DNA of 64,000 nucleotides from JANLTP01 sp031363055 (GTDB lineage Bacteria > Pseudomonadota > Gammaproteobacteria > Burkholderiales > Burkholderiaceae_E), in assembly GCA_031363055.1 (NCBI GenBank), contig JANLTP010000219.1:1-64000 (forward strand). Reading direction: 5' to 3'. Positions 35,319 through 44,653 of the stretch are shown piece after piece. The position numbers and the translations under genes are program-made. Each line of letters begins with the position of its first letter. The first letter of the stretch is position 1. The notes under the pieces were generated by a model. It was not told where the DNA came from. It saw only the letters and a list, made by a program, of their open reading frames with translations, and did no database searches.

Positions 35319-36704
35319 ATGAAAAGAACCATCAACGAGGTCGGAGAACTCGCCGACGACGTGTCGGACTTGTTGAAGCGGCTGTTTCGTGGCTTTAACG
35401 GAAGTCTGGCGATGCGCCTGTGGAACGGTGCCACGGTGCGACTCGGCGCAACAGGCGCGGTCGACATGGAACCGCGTTTCACGCTGGTGTGTCGTAACCC
35501 GAGTGTGGTTCGCTCGATGGTGCTGGGCCGTGATCCGCTGCGTCTGGCGGAATCGTACTTTCAGGGCGGCATCGATGTCGAAGGGGATTTCTTCGCTGCG
35601 CTGCGCCTGAAGGATCATCTGCACACCATTCGCCTGACGTTTCGAGATCGAATGGGTGCGCTGTTAGGCGCGCTTTCCTTGCCCTCGAGCGCGGCCGCAT
35701 TTTCCAAGCCGGCGAGCCGTCGGAGAGCGCATCACGCTCGAGCCGTCAAGGTCCATTCGAAGACCGAGAACCGGCAATCGATCCAGTTTCACTACGACAT
35801 GTCGAATGAGTTCTACGCCCTGTGGCTAGACAAGGCAATGGTGTACTCCTGTGCCTACTTCGAGCGGTCCGACCAAAGCCTCGAGCAGGCCCAGCAAGCC
35901 AAGCTCGACCACATCTGTCGAAAGCTTCAACTCCGGACCGGTGATCGCTTTCTCGACATCGGCTGCGGCTGGGGCGCCTTGATCATCCATGCCGCCCGGC
36001 ACTACAGCGTGCATTCTCACGGCGTCACACTCAGCGGCGAGCAACTGAGTCTGGCACGCCAGCGCATCGCACAGGCCGGACTCGCAGATCGCGTGAACGT
36101 CGAGTTGCGTGACTACCGTGATCTTCAGGGCGATTCGATGTACGACAAGGTTGCCAGCGTCGGTATGTTCGAGCACGTCGGGCTCAAGAACTTGCCGGCG
36201 TATTTTTCAACTGTTCACCGGTTGCTGAAACCCGGCGGTCTGTTCCTCAATCACGGCATCACGCATGACGTCGAGGGATGGAACAAAACCTCTTCCACGG
36301 AGTTCATCAATCGCTATGTATTTCCCGACGGCCAACTCGACACCGTAAGCAACATCCAGCGCGGCATGGAGCGCGCCCGGTTCGAAATCACGGATGTCGA
36401 AGCCCTGCGCCCGCACTACGCGCTGACGCTCAGGCATTGGGTGGCGCGCCTCGAACAGAGCCATGACCAGGCACTACAGTTTGTCAGTGAATCGACCTTT
36501 CGTGTCTGGCGCTTGTACATGGCTGCGTCTGCCCTCGAATTCGAGTCGGGAGAGCTGGGCGTCTATCAAGTGCTGGCGAGCAAGCGCGCCGGGGTGGATG
36601 CCGCACTGCCGCTGACGCGGCGTCACGTCTACTGCGAAACTCACGGCCAGGCCGACGCGACATGCCGATCGCATGACCTGGCCGATCGCCATGCCAATTG
36701 TTAG
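35319..36704 (+). CDS. cfa: cyclopropane-fatty-acyl-phospholipid synthase
   Basis: 461 residues; transfers a methylene from S-adenosylmethionine to unsaturated acyl chains in the membrane. The N-terminal lipid-binding part (AESYFQGGIDVEGDF) is followed by IQFHYDMSNEFYALWLD, the active-site segment MVYSCAYF, the SAM loop LDIGCGWGAL, and VGMFEHVG. GAAGGGA precedes ATG 35319. A perfect FNR-type box upstream suggests induction at low oxygen or stationary phase. Followed 36 bp later by an MFS gene. Confidence 0.95.
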   Translation: MKRTINEVGELADDVSDLLKRLFRGFNGSLAMRLWNGATVRLGATGAVDMEPRFTLVCRNPSVVRSMVLGRDPLRLAESYFQGGIDVEGDFFAALRLKDHLHTIRLTFRDRMGALLGALSLPSSAAAFSKPASRRRAHHARAVKVHSKTENRQSIQFHYDMSNEFYALWLDKAMVYSCAYFERSDQSLEQAQQAKLDHICRKLQLRTGDRFLDIGCGWGALIIHAARHYSVHSHGVTLSGEQLSLARQRIAQAGLADRVNVELRDYRDLQGDSMYDKVASVGMFEHVGLKNLPAYFSTVHRLLKPGGLFLNHGITHDVEGWNKTSSTEFINRYVFPDGQLDTVSNIQRGMERARFEITDVEALRPHYALTLRHWVARLEQSHDQALQFVSESTFRVWRLYMAASALEFESGELGVYQVLASKRAGVDAALPLTRRHVYCETHGQADATCRSHDLADRHANC

Positions 36705-36739
36705 CCACGCACTTTCAGCCACCATCGTCCGAGAGTTCC

Positions 36740-38017
36740 ATGAACGCAGCAATTGCCCGCACGTCCATCGCCACCCGGTCGGCGGAGTTGCCGGCACTGC
36801 ATCTCGTGCAATTGATCTGGTTGGCCGCCGCTGTGTTCGTGGTGTCCGCCGGCTACGGCGCGCTGATGCCGGTGCTGCCAGGCTGGCTCGGATCGATGAT
36901 GCCCGGTGCCGGTGCGAATGAAATTTCGCGTCACGTCGGTTTCTTCAGTGGCGTCTACGCGGCCGGCGTGCTGGTCGGCGCGCTGCTGTGGGGCGTCTTG
37001 TCGGATCGTGTCGGGCGGGGCCGCATCCTGATCATCGGGCTCATCGGCTACGTGGCGACCCTCCTCCTCATGCTCATCCCGACACTGACGGGTCTGTGGG
37101 GGCTGTACCTCCTGCGCGGCGCGACCGGCTTTTTCGTGGCGGCCGTCGTCCCAGTGGTTTCGGCGCTGGTCGCTGAATACACCCCCGAGGAAAAGCGTGC
37201 CCGCCGCTTCGCGTGGCTGAGCGCCATGTCCTTGCTCGGATTTCTGTTCGGCCCGGTATTGATCCAGGTGGCCGATGGAGTTGGTCTGCTGGCGGGCGTC
37301 GGTCCGGCGACTGCCGCGACCTCCGCCCGAACCGTGATCGTTCTGTCGGCGGTCCTTGGTGCCGTCATGATGCTTGGGCTGACCCGGGCGCTACCGGCTC
37401 TGCGCGCCCCCGAATTGGCCGCGATGAAGATTTCGACAACGGGCGCCGAAGGTCACACGGTGGCCTTGTGTTGGCTTGTCGTCGTGGTGACACTTGTGCT
37501 ATCGGGCTTTGAGGTGGGTATCGTGCTGCAGGGGCAGCAACACGCCGACATGTCGACACGAAGTGTCGCGATCATGTTCGCGGAATGCAGCTTGGTCATG
37601 TTGTTCGTCAACGCCGCTCTCTTTGTCACCGGACTGCTGGAGAAGGTGTCGTCGCGCGTACTCATTGCCGCAGGCCTGGGATTGGCGGGTGCCGGTCTGG
37701 CGGTGATGGCGTGGCACAGCGCCGAGAACTGGTTGTATGTCGGCATCAGCCTGACGTCCAGTGGAACGGGTCTGGTGCTGCCGGTCATCGCTTATCTCGC
37801 CGCCGGCGTGTCACATCAAAAGCTCGGCGCCACAATGGGTGCCTTGGCTGCAGCTTCCGGCCTCGGGCAGACACTGGGATCGTCCCTCAGCGGGTGGCTC
37901 TTTGGTGCCATCGCACAGCGCAGTTTTGCACTGCTGATAGTGCCGCTCGTGGTGATGCTCGTGTTGCTTGCTCTGCGACCGGTTTGGTGGTCGGCTCAGC
38001 GAGTTCGCCTGCCGTGA
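36740..38017 (+). CDS. MFS transporter
   Basis: 425 residues with about 12 hydrophobic helices. The MFS motif A lies between helices 2 and 3 (GVLSDRVGRGRILIIG); helix 1 reads VFVVSAGYGALMPVLPGW. Probably proton-driven efflux; substrate unknown. ATG 36740 is preferred over an earlier ATG at 36698, which would overlap the cfa end. Likely cotranscribed with cfa. Confidence 0.9.
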   Translation: MNAAIARTSIATRSAELPALHLVQLIWLAAAVFVVSAGYGALMPVLPGWLGSMMPGAGANEISRHVGFFSGVYAAGVLVGALLWGVLSDRVGRGRILIIGLIGYVATLLLMLIPTLTGLWGLYLLRGATGFFVAAVVPVVSALVAEYTPEEKRARRFAWLSAMSLLGFLFGPVLIQVADGVGLLAGVGPATAATSARTVIVLSAVLGAVMMLGLTRALPALRAPELAAMKISTTGAEGHTVALCWLVVVVTLVLSGFEVGIVLQGQQHADMSTRSVAIMFAECSLVMLFVNAALFVTGLLEKVSSRVLIAAGLGLAGAGLAVMAWHSAENWLYVGISLTSSGTGLVLPVIAYLAAGVSHQKLGATMGALAAASGLGQTLGSSLSGWLFGAIAQRSFALLIVPLVVMLVLLALRPVWWSAQRVRLP

Positions 38018-38046
38018 CCGCGAGGCACCAAGCCGTTCAGCATTGT

Positions 38047-38060
38047 TTGACGAATATCAA
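38047..38060 (+). promoter_or_regulatory. near-consensus FNR/Anr-type box
   Basis: TTGAC-GAAT-ATCAA, nine of ten half-site bases, in the 94-bp gap before the small exported protein at 38112. At -41.5 the transcript would start near 38095, just before the ATG at 38112, which supports that start over 38094. Confidence 0.55.
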
Positions 38061-38111
38061 AGCCTATTAGCGGCTCGGGCCTAACATCAAGCGATGCCGA
38101 TCAAACTTTCA

Positions 38112-38408
38112 ATGAAGCGTATCACGACCACCCGCGCCAAGCGCAGCACTGCATGGCTGATGCTGTGCGTGTGGCTGTTCTACCTGACCTCGGGCATGGC
38201 GAACGCGTGCGTCCTGGCAGCGCTCGGCATGCACCTGGTGCCGATGGCCACTGACATTCAGCATGAAGTTGCGAACTCGGCGCATTCCGATGATGTTGCA
38301 AGCGCGCACTCGCGACACCATGACGGCGACAAGCACGACTCGAAGACGCCGTGCCGCAAGGCCTGTGATGACGGGTCGTTGTCGCTCTATCCGGCGCTGC
38401 CAGAGTAG
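38112..38408 (+). CDS. small His/Cys-containing exported or membrane protein
   Basis: 98 residues from ATG 38112: basic N-terminus, one hydrophobic helix (AWLMLCVWLFYLTSGMANA) and a polar tail rich in His and Asp with a Cys pair (TPCRKACDDG). This resembles short DUF2946-like metal-associated proteins but I cannot assign a family. The FNR-type box upstream suggests low-oxygen expression. ATG 38094 would add six codons. Confidence 0.55.
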   Translation: MKRITTTRAKRSTAWLMLCVWLFYLTSGMANACVLAALGMHLVPMATDIQHEVANSAHSDDVASAHSRHHDGDKHDSKTPCRKACDDGSLSLYPALPE

Positions 38409-38494
38409 CGCCAATAATTATTCGCCGTCCATCTGGCCCGAGTTCGTCCCGGAGCCAGGCGCTTGACGCATGCAAACTCAGTGAAGGCATATCC

Positions 38495-39439
38495 GTGACA
38501 ACAATTGCCATTAAATGCGATCCGATTGGCATACGCGCTCGAGATAGCATGACACTCTCGACGATTGTCTCGAGCAAGTGGCCGCGTGACTCGAGCGAGT
38601 CTGCCGAGCCTAGAGCCGTGACGCATCATTCCAGGGTTCTGGCCGTGCACCCAAGAGAGAATCACCTGCTCACTGCGCTTCCGCCTTTTGAGTCGGCGCA
38701 CTGGAAGTTGCAACTCGAAAGCGTGGACATGCCGCTCGGTTATGTGCTGCATGAGGCCGGCAGCACGATCACCCACGTGCACTTTCCGACCAGCGCGATC
38801 GTCTCACTGATGTACGTGATGAAGGACGGCGCCTCGGCCGATGTTGCCATGATCGGCAACGAGGGGATGGTCGGGATCTCGCATCTCCTGGGCGACGAAG
38901 CTATGCCCAACCGGGCCGTCGTACAACACGCCGGTCGAGGATTGCGGCTGAGTGCGCAATCGATCAAGGATGAATTTGATCGATCCGGGTCGGTGCGCCG
39001 CCTGCTGTTGCGCTATGTGCAGACCCTGATCACCCAAATGGCGCAGACAGCCGTTTGCAACCGGTACCATTCGCTGGAACAGCAACTGAGTCGCTGGCTG
39101 TTGTGCAGCCTCGATCGGGTAGGTGGCAGCGAACTCGTGATGACTCAAGAACTGATCGCGCAAGTTCTTGGGGTGCGCCGCGAAAGCGTTACAACGACAG
39201 CATTCAGGATGCAAAAGACGGGACTCATTCAATACACGCGTGGCCGCATCTCGGTGCTGGATCGCACGGGCCTGGAGCGGTCAACTTGTGAGTGTTATTC
39301 AGTAGTGAGAAAAGAGTATGAACGGCTCTTGCCCGGGACTGGATGCGTGAACGACAGGGACGCGCCTCGGCTGCACTCGCGAGACGTGTCGAACTCATGG
39401 CATGTTTCGGGTAACGCCGTCGGCCGGTATCACATGTAA
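38495..39439 (+). CDS. Crp/Fnr-family regulator with divergent DNA-binding helix
   Basis: Up to 314 residues (GTG 38495; ATG 38549 is an alternative). The sensory beta-roll includes YVLHEAGSTITHVHFPTSAIVS and VAMIGNEGMVGISHLLG; the winged helix is TQELIAQVLGVRRESVTTTAFRMQ. The recognition helix RRESVT differs from the FNR ETVSR, so it probably reads another site. This subgroup is common and usually of unknown signal. The last ~45 residues overlap the convergent DUF6629 gene and may be an extension. Confidence 0.88.
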   Translation: MTTIAIKCDPIGIRARDSMTLSTIVSSKWPRDSSESAEPRAVTHHSRVLAVHPRENHLLTALPPFESAHWKLQLESVDMPLGYVLHEAGSTITHVHFPTSAIVSLMYVMKDGASADVAMIGNEGMVGISHLLGDEAMPNRAVVQHAGRGLRLSAQSIKDEFDRSGSVRRLLLRYVQTLITQMAQTAVCNRYHSLEQQLSRWLLCSLDRVGGSELVMTQELIAQVLGVRRESVTTTAFRMQKTGLIQYTRGRISVLDRTGLERSTCECYSVVRKEYERLLPGTGCVNDRDAPRLHSRDVSNSWHVSGNAVGRYHM

Positions 39440-39943
39440 CGGCAGCGCTTGTGGTCGCGGGAAGTGCAGCAACACGAGCCCGCTCACGCAGGTGCCCGTC
39501 AGATATAGTCCCATCGAAGTCAGCGCATAGAAATGCGGTGAAAGGTAGGCAATATGGCCGCCTGCAGGATCGGCGACGACCGACAGGCGCACCAGGTAAT
39601 ACAGCAGGTAAAGGCTCACCGTCGCACCGGCCAGCGCGATAGCTACCAGCACCTTGCGACGCCAGGGCGTCGATTCGAGCAACAGCACCGCCATCGGGAT
39701 GTAGAGCGGCCAGAGGACGTGAGAGAAGAACGAGAAGGCGTACGTCAGCGCCGTGTTCAGCAGCGGCGCCTTGGCAGGGAAGGTCAGCCACAGGGCGCCC
39801 TCGATCAACTGTTGGAGGCCAAACAGGACGGGGATAAACGCGTACGGCAATTCGGCGTGGCGACGTGCGCGCCGCATGGTCACGGTGCCGACGATCAGCA
39901 GTGTGATGCCGGCGGTGAAACTGGTTGTGGCGGAGAAGCACAT
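39395..39943 (-). CDS. DUF6629 family membrane protein, probably shortened
   Basis: 182 residues beginning MCFSATTSFTAGITLL, the hallmark of DUF6629 proteins, with about five hydrophobic helices. The family is usually about 210-220 residues and ends with a helix after a SVWCFFAA-like segment; here TGTCVSGLVLLHFPRPQ jumps early to the end, suggesting a short in-frame internal deletion. It overlaps the convergent Crp-like gene by 45 bp. Function unknown. Confidence 0.7.
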   Translation of the reverse strand: MCFSATTSFTAGITLLIVGTVTMRRARRHAELPYAFIPVLFGLQQLIEGALWLTFPAKAPLLNTALTYAFSFFSHVLWPLYIPMAVLLLESTPWRRKVLVAIALAGATVSLYLLYYLVRLSVVADPAGGHIAYLSPHFYALTSMGLYLTGTCVSGLVLLHFPRPQALPLHVIPADGVTRNMP

Positions 39944-40130
39944 GATGGTTTTGAAGGGATCCTTTTGGCTTGCTCAGACTACTTGCGAGCGCACCGCGGC
40001 GCGGAGATCGACTTCGCTGCGGTAATGACGTGGGTAGGACTTTGACTGCTCGGGCATGGTGCCTGGATCCTTCTCGAAAGTTCGGGGCCAGCAAGAACAT
40101 GAGCGTCTCTGCCACGCTGCTGTCCGACGA

Positions 40131-40577
40131 TCAGTTCCCCGGCGCTGGGCGTCTCATGATGTATAGAACCGTACCGGCGAGCCAGATCAGGGCCGGGACC
40201 AGCAGCAGCCACCTGAAATCCGAGTGAAGCACAAAATTGGTTGCGCTCATGAGTGCGACCGTGAGCGCGCCAGAGAACGCAATGGCCCACGACGTTCCCT
40301 TCAATCGCGACGGCATGGCGACTATGGCGACAAACACCGTGAGCACACCGGCACCCGCGATGAATCCGCCCATGACGGTGAAGACTTTATTCAACCAAGC
40401 CTCGAGACCCGGCACGGCAGCTTGAATCTGTGCAGCCGAGGCCTCCATGAAGCGCGCATCTTCCGGCAGCAAAGGCGGGCGCACGACGATGAAGTAGAAG
40501 CCCAAACCAATCAGCCAGACCCCGCAGGCGGTGATCAGCCACGACGAGGCGCGGTGATCGGTGGTGCGTACGTTCAT
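40131..40577 (-). CDS. four-helix membrane protein, hypothetical
   Basis: 148 residues from ATG 40577 (GAGGG 8 nt upstream), four predicted membrane helices (WLITACGVWLIGLGFYFIV, VFTVMGGFIAGAGVLTVFV, WAIAFSGALTVALMSATNFV, WLLLVPALIWLAGTVLYIM). No named family recognised with confidence. Its start abuts the alpha/beta hydrolase remnant. The 187 bp to its left (39944-40130) contains only a 27-codon frame of doubtful status. Confidence 0.65.
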   Translation of the reverse strand: MNVRTTDHRASSWLITACGVWLIGLGFYFIVVRPPLLPEDARFMEASAAQIQAAVPGLEAWLNKVFTVMGGFIAGAGVLTVFVAIVAMPSRLKGTSWAIAFSGALTVALMSATNFVLHSDFRWLLLVPALIWLAGTVLYIMRRPAPGN

Positions 40578-40578
40578 G

Positions 40579-40806
40579 TTATGGCCCTCGGTGCGGCAAC
40601 GCGCGGCGCAGCCCGATTGACTTCGACAGCTCGCTCGTCCAGCCAGGCGACGCCAGACACCCGCCCAGCGACAGACCGACCAGCGCAATCCGATCAACCT
40701 CGAAGTGATCGAGAACAGCGCACAATGGCTTGTGCCAATTCGGGGTCATATACAGACCGGCTTCGCTGAGCGCGCCACCCCGACCAGAGCCATCGAATGC
40801 AATCAC
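40579..40806 (-). pseudogene. alpha/beta hydrolase fragment
   Basis: About 50 informative codons: VIAFDGSGRGGALS, then DRIALVGLSLGGCLA with a nucleophile elbow GLSLGG. Both the beginning (oxyanion loop and strand 3) and the C-terminal third with the acid and His are missing; the frame then runs into unrelated sequence. It starts right at the end of the broken Cu-ATPase, which suggests a deletion joined the two. Confidence 0.65.
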
Positions 40807-42823
40807 GTCGTAGCCGGCGCCGCCGCCGGCGCCACTTGCGCCTGAGTGCCTGCCGATTCAGTCGGCTTGCCCGGCTGACGAATGCCTTCCAGCTTGGTTC
40901 GCTTTAACATCAGCGCATTGATCGCCACGATCAGCGTGCTGCCGGACATGGAAATCGCGGCGACCTCCGGACTCAGCACGAACGGGTACAAGACGCCCGC
41001 CGCCAGCGGGAATGCGATCGTGTTGTAGCCCACTGCCCACCACAGGTTCTGGTGCATCTTGCGCACCGTTGCTCTCGAGAGTTCGATTGCGCCGACGATG
41101 TCGTACGGGTCGCTTTTCATCAACACTACATCGGCGCTTTCCATCGCCACATCGGTTCCGGCGCCGATCGCAAATCCCACGTTGGCCTGGGTCAGAGCCG
41201 GCGCGTCGTTGACGCCATCACCGACCATGCCGACCTTCTTGCCGCTGGCCTGCAGCGCCTTCACCTTCTCGGCCTTCTGGCCCGGCAGCACGTCGGCCAA
41301 CACTTTGTCGATGCCCAGATCGGCGGCGATACGCGTCGCCGTAGCGAGGTTGTCGCCGGTCAGCATCACCACTTCGATCTTGCGTTCGCGCAGCTTGGCT
41401 ACCGCCGCCTTGGAGGTCGGCCGGATGGCGTCGGCGATGGCGATGAGGCCGATTACACTGCCCGCCTGCGACACATGGACCACCGTGCGCCCATGCCGTC
41501 GAGGCTCTCGAAGCCGGTCGGCGCCACGATGTTGAGTTTGGACGCGCGGCGCACAATGGCCTGGGCCAGCGGATGGTCCGACCCCTGCTCGACGGCGCCG
41601 GCCCCAGACAGCACCACGTCCTCGGTGACGCCGGCCGCCGTGACGATCTCCACCACTTCGGGCTGGCCGACCGTCAGCGTGCCGGTCTTGTCGAAGATGA
41701 TGACGTCGAGCTTGGTGGCGTCCTCGAGCGCCGAGGCGTTCTTGAACAAAATGCCGTTCGCGGCCCCCAGCCCGGTGCTCACCATGACGGCCATCGGCGT
41801 GGCCAGCCCCAGCGCATCGGGGCAGGCGATCACGAACACGGTGATGGTCAGCGTGACCGCGAGCAGCAGCGGCTCGCCGATCACCCAGAACCACACCGCG
41901 AAGGTTGCGAGGCCGATGACAATGGCGACGATCACCAACCATTGCGCAGCCTTGTCCGCCAGCAATTGCGCGGGCGCTTTCGAGTTCTGCGCCTCTTGCA
42001 CCAGTTTCACAATCTGCGCCAGGGCGGAATCGGCGCCGACCTTGGTGGCCTGGTAGCGGAAGCTGCCGCTCTTGTTGATGCTCGCGCCCACCACCGTGGC
42101 GCCCGGTCCCTTTTGAACCGGCATCGACTCGCCAGTCAGCATGGATTCGTCGACCAGTGATTCGCCGGTTTCGATCGTGCCATCGACCGGTATCTTGTTG
42201 CCGGGCCGGATGACGACAATTTCACCCGCCAACACTTCCGCCGTCGGTACTTCGACCTCGGCGCCGTTGCGGATGACGTTGGCCTTGGTCGGCGTGAGGT
42301 CCATCAGCGCCTTGATGGCGGACGACGCGCCCGCGCGCGCCCGCATCTCCAGCCAGTGGCCGAGCAGGATGAACACCAGCAGGACGGAGGCAGCTTCGAA
42401 GAACTGCCCTTCCGCCTCGAAGAATAACGTCGCACCGACACTGAACAGATAGCCGGTGCCGACGCTCAACACGATCAGCGCCGCCATGCCCAGAGTGCCT
42501 TTCTTGAGCGCATGCCAGGCGGCGACGAAGAACGGCCAGCTCGGGTACAGGATGGCAGCGCTGGCGAAGATGAACAGCCAGAGGTTCAGTTCCAGACCGA
42601 ACGGCGGTGCCGGCGCCTTCCACATGCCGCCCATCGGGGCATAGACCAGGATCGGAATGGTGAAGACCAGGCAGATCCAAAAACGATTGCGCATGTCGCG
42701 CACCATCGCGCCGAGGTCGCCGCCGCCGTGGCCCATCTCGTGCGCCATGTCGGCAGACATCGCGGGTTGATGACTTGGCGAAGCATGCCCCGCGTGACCG
42801 TGGTCGATAACACTGGTTTTCAT
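40803..42823 (-). pseudogene. P1B-type copper ATPase, internally deleted and frameshifted, CPD motif
   Basis: The first frame (42823-41453) has a His-rich N-terminus (DHGHAGHASPSHQP), membrane helices, TGES, the ion-path motif VIACPDALGLATP, and DKTGTLT, ending at GFESLDGMGAR. The other frame (to 40803) resumes at VVHVSQAGSVIGLIAIADA and contains MLTGDN and GDGVNDAPAL. About 40-60 codons of the nucleotide-binding domain are lost at about 41490 with a frame change. CPD replaces the usual CPC or CPH. As it stands it should not make a working pump. Confidence 0.82.
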
Positions 42824-42899
42824 GACGCCTCCTTGGCGAACTACTGAACGTGCGAAGCGGAGTTGGCCACTGAGTAAATGTCATGGATCACCAAAACCT

Positions 42900-44240
42900 T
42901 CAAAGCCAACCGCCCGTAAAACCCGCTCGCTGCAAACCGCTCACAAAGTACGGGCAAGTTCGCATCAATCGCCACAGAAAACCGGTACGATAGTTTTCAA
43001 TCATTAAAATGATCGGACCCTGATTCAGGCCGAAGTGCCAGGGCGAAACCCAGCAACCATAGGGATTGCCTGCCTGTCCCGGATGAGTGGGATTGAACGA
43101 GGCTTTGAATCCGTAGGAGTTGAGCTTGGTCAACTTCGCCTGATAAATGCAATAGTCGAGCGTGGGCAAAACGATTTCAGGGGCAAACGGTAGAGAAGCA
43201 ACAATCGCCCAGGGCGCCAGGGTGCCGTCGTCGGGGCCGTCGGGCACACCGCGCGCCAGGTAATCGAAAAACTCGCGCTCGACCCCGTTGACCTCAAGGC
43301 GGTCTGGGCCCGGGCCTTCGCTCGCGGTGATTCCCCAACAGTGGCTGCCGTAGCTCGCGAACTTGTTCGGGTTATCGATTGCATAGCGCTGTTGCGCATA
43401 GGTTGCGCGACGGCTGTTTTCGAAATAGTCGATGCCCTTCTCGCGCATGAACGCGTCCTGAATACCGCGAAAGTCGATCCAGATATGCGATAACTGATGC
43501 GTGAACAGCGGCCCGGCGTACAGGTAGTCCTGCCCGCCATTGTGTTCCCATCGATAGGTGGCGGCCCACGCCTCGTAGCTCTGCGCGGGCAGCGGATGGG
43601 TCGGCGAGCCCAAACCCAGCACATAGAGCAGCAGCGCTTCGTCGTAGCCTTCCCAGCGGTACTCGAGAAAGCCGCTCTCCGGCTTCCAGCCATGGGTTAC
43701 CGTCGCACCGTGGTTTTGTGCCCACTGCCAATCGGCGCGGCGATAAAGCGCATCGCCGAGCCGGCGAATCTCGCGCTCGTCGGAGGTATCGGAGTCGAAA
43801 TACAAAGCCGTCGTCAGCGCACCAGCCAACAAAAACGCGCTGTCTACCGTCGATAATTCACACTGCCAAACGCGCCGGCCGGTCTGCAGGTCGAGAAAAT
43901 GGTAATAGAAGCCCTTGTAGCCGGTCGCATCGGCCTCGGGGCCCTGCGGGCTGTTCCAGAAAAAGCGCAGGGTCGCGAGCGTCCGCGCCACGGCCGCCGA
44001 ACGAGTCATGAACCCACGTTCGACACTGACCGGGTAACACGCCAACGCAAGCCCGGTCGCGGCAATGCTCGCCGGCCAGTTCGGCGCCGTCTTGTCGAGC
44101 ACAAGGCCATTGGCCGGGTTTGTCTCATGCAGAAAATATCCGAATGTTTCGCGCTGCAGCTTTTGCAACCCGGCCTCGGCGGTCGGTTCGATCTGCGCCG
44201 AGGTTTGCGTGCTGTCACTTACGTCGGCAGATGAAATCAC
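42900..44240 (-). CDS. glucoamylase-family (PF10091-type) glycoside hydrolase
   Basis: 446 residues. QRETFGYFLHETNPANGLVLDKT at the N-terminus, then the helical-barrel segments YKGFYYHFLDLQTG, VDSAFLLAGAL, and GYDEALLLYVLGLGSPTHPL match the bacterial glucoamylase-like family that includes beta-1,2-glucan-degrading enzymes. No signal peptide from GTG 44240, so it may act in the cytoplasm, or the start may be elsewhere. It begins 5 nt after the stop of a 51-residue frame. Substrate unknown, a beta-glucan is likely. Confidence 0.85.
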   Translation of the reverse strand: MISSADVSDSTQTSAQIEPTAEAGLQKLQRETFGYFLHETNPANGLVLDKTAPNWPASIAATGLALACYPVSVERGFMTRSAAVARTLATLRFFWNSPQGPEADATGYKGFYYHFLDLQTGRRVWQCELSTVDSAFLLAGALTTALYFDSDTSDEREIRRLGDALYRRADWQWAQNHGATVTHGWKPESGFLEYRWEGYDEALLLYVLGLGSPTHPLPAQSYEAWAATYRWEHNGGQDYLYAGPLFTHQLSHIWIDFRGIQDAFMREKGIDYFENSRRATYAQQRYAIDNPNKFASYGSHCWGITASEGPGPDRLEVNGVEREFFDYLARGVPDGPDDGTLAPWAIVASLPFAPEIVLPTLDYCIYQAKLTKLNSYGFKASFNPTHPGQAGNPYGCWVSPWHFGLNQGPIILMIENYRTGFLWRLMRTCPYFVSGLQRAGFTGGWL

Positions 44241-44244
44241 GAAC

Positions 44245-44400
44245 TCAGCTCGGCGCCGGAATTGCCTGCCGGAATGCTGGCATGAATCGCGACGTGTGCG
44301 CGGCGTAGGCATCGAATTGCGCGCCGACGCAGCCGATGGAGTAACGCGAGCGCCAGAAGGCGTTGGGCTCGGAATTTTCTTGTGATGTGTCTTGATTCAT
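44245..44400 (-). CDS. 51-residue open frame upstream of the glucoamylase-family gene
   Basis: ATG 44400 with an excellent GGAGG 6 nt upstream, reading MNQDTSQENSEPNAFW and ending PAFRQAIPAPS at TGA 44245-44247. It lies 5 nt from the next gene's GTG and would be translationally coupled to it. No family recognised; it could be a true small protein, a leader, or the remnant N-terminus of a gene that was cut. The 253 bp to its right (44401-44653) shows no motif I can name. Confidence 0.5.
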   Translation of the reverse strand: MNQDTSQENSEPNAFWRSRYSIGCVGAQFDAYAAHTSRFMPAFRQAIPAPS

Positions 44401-44653
44401 TAAGGCCTCCGGGATATCGACGTGGACTCGCCGCGAGAGGCGTTTAGCGAATCAGAAGAACCATCCTCGCCTCGAAACTCCTATCAGGGTACGCGTGCTT
44501 GCGATCGCCCGTCTGTACGTTCGCGCACATAAGACGGCGCCGATTTCGGTTGAGTGTGATTCTCGAATTCCAGCCATAAACAATATGCCATCAACACAGC
44601 GCAATGTTCGCCACCACACAGACGAACATCCGAGTTGCTGATATTCTCGGAAC

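Noticed and set aside
38412..38430. AATAATTATT palindrome downstream of the small exported protein
   Set aside because: A/T-only symmetry is common by chance, and no T-run or partner gene supports a terminator or operator.
39225..40115. 296-codon minus-strand frame spanning the Crp-like gene end and DUF6629
   Set aside because: The DUF6629 signature lies in another frame over the same DNA; the long frame is Arg/Pro-rich and has no family features.
40044..40127. 27-codon frame MPEQSKSYPRHYRSEVDLR between two membrane genes
   Set aside because: No ribosome site or conserved context visible; too short to support as a gene.
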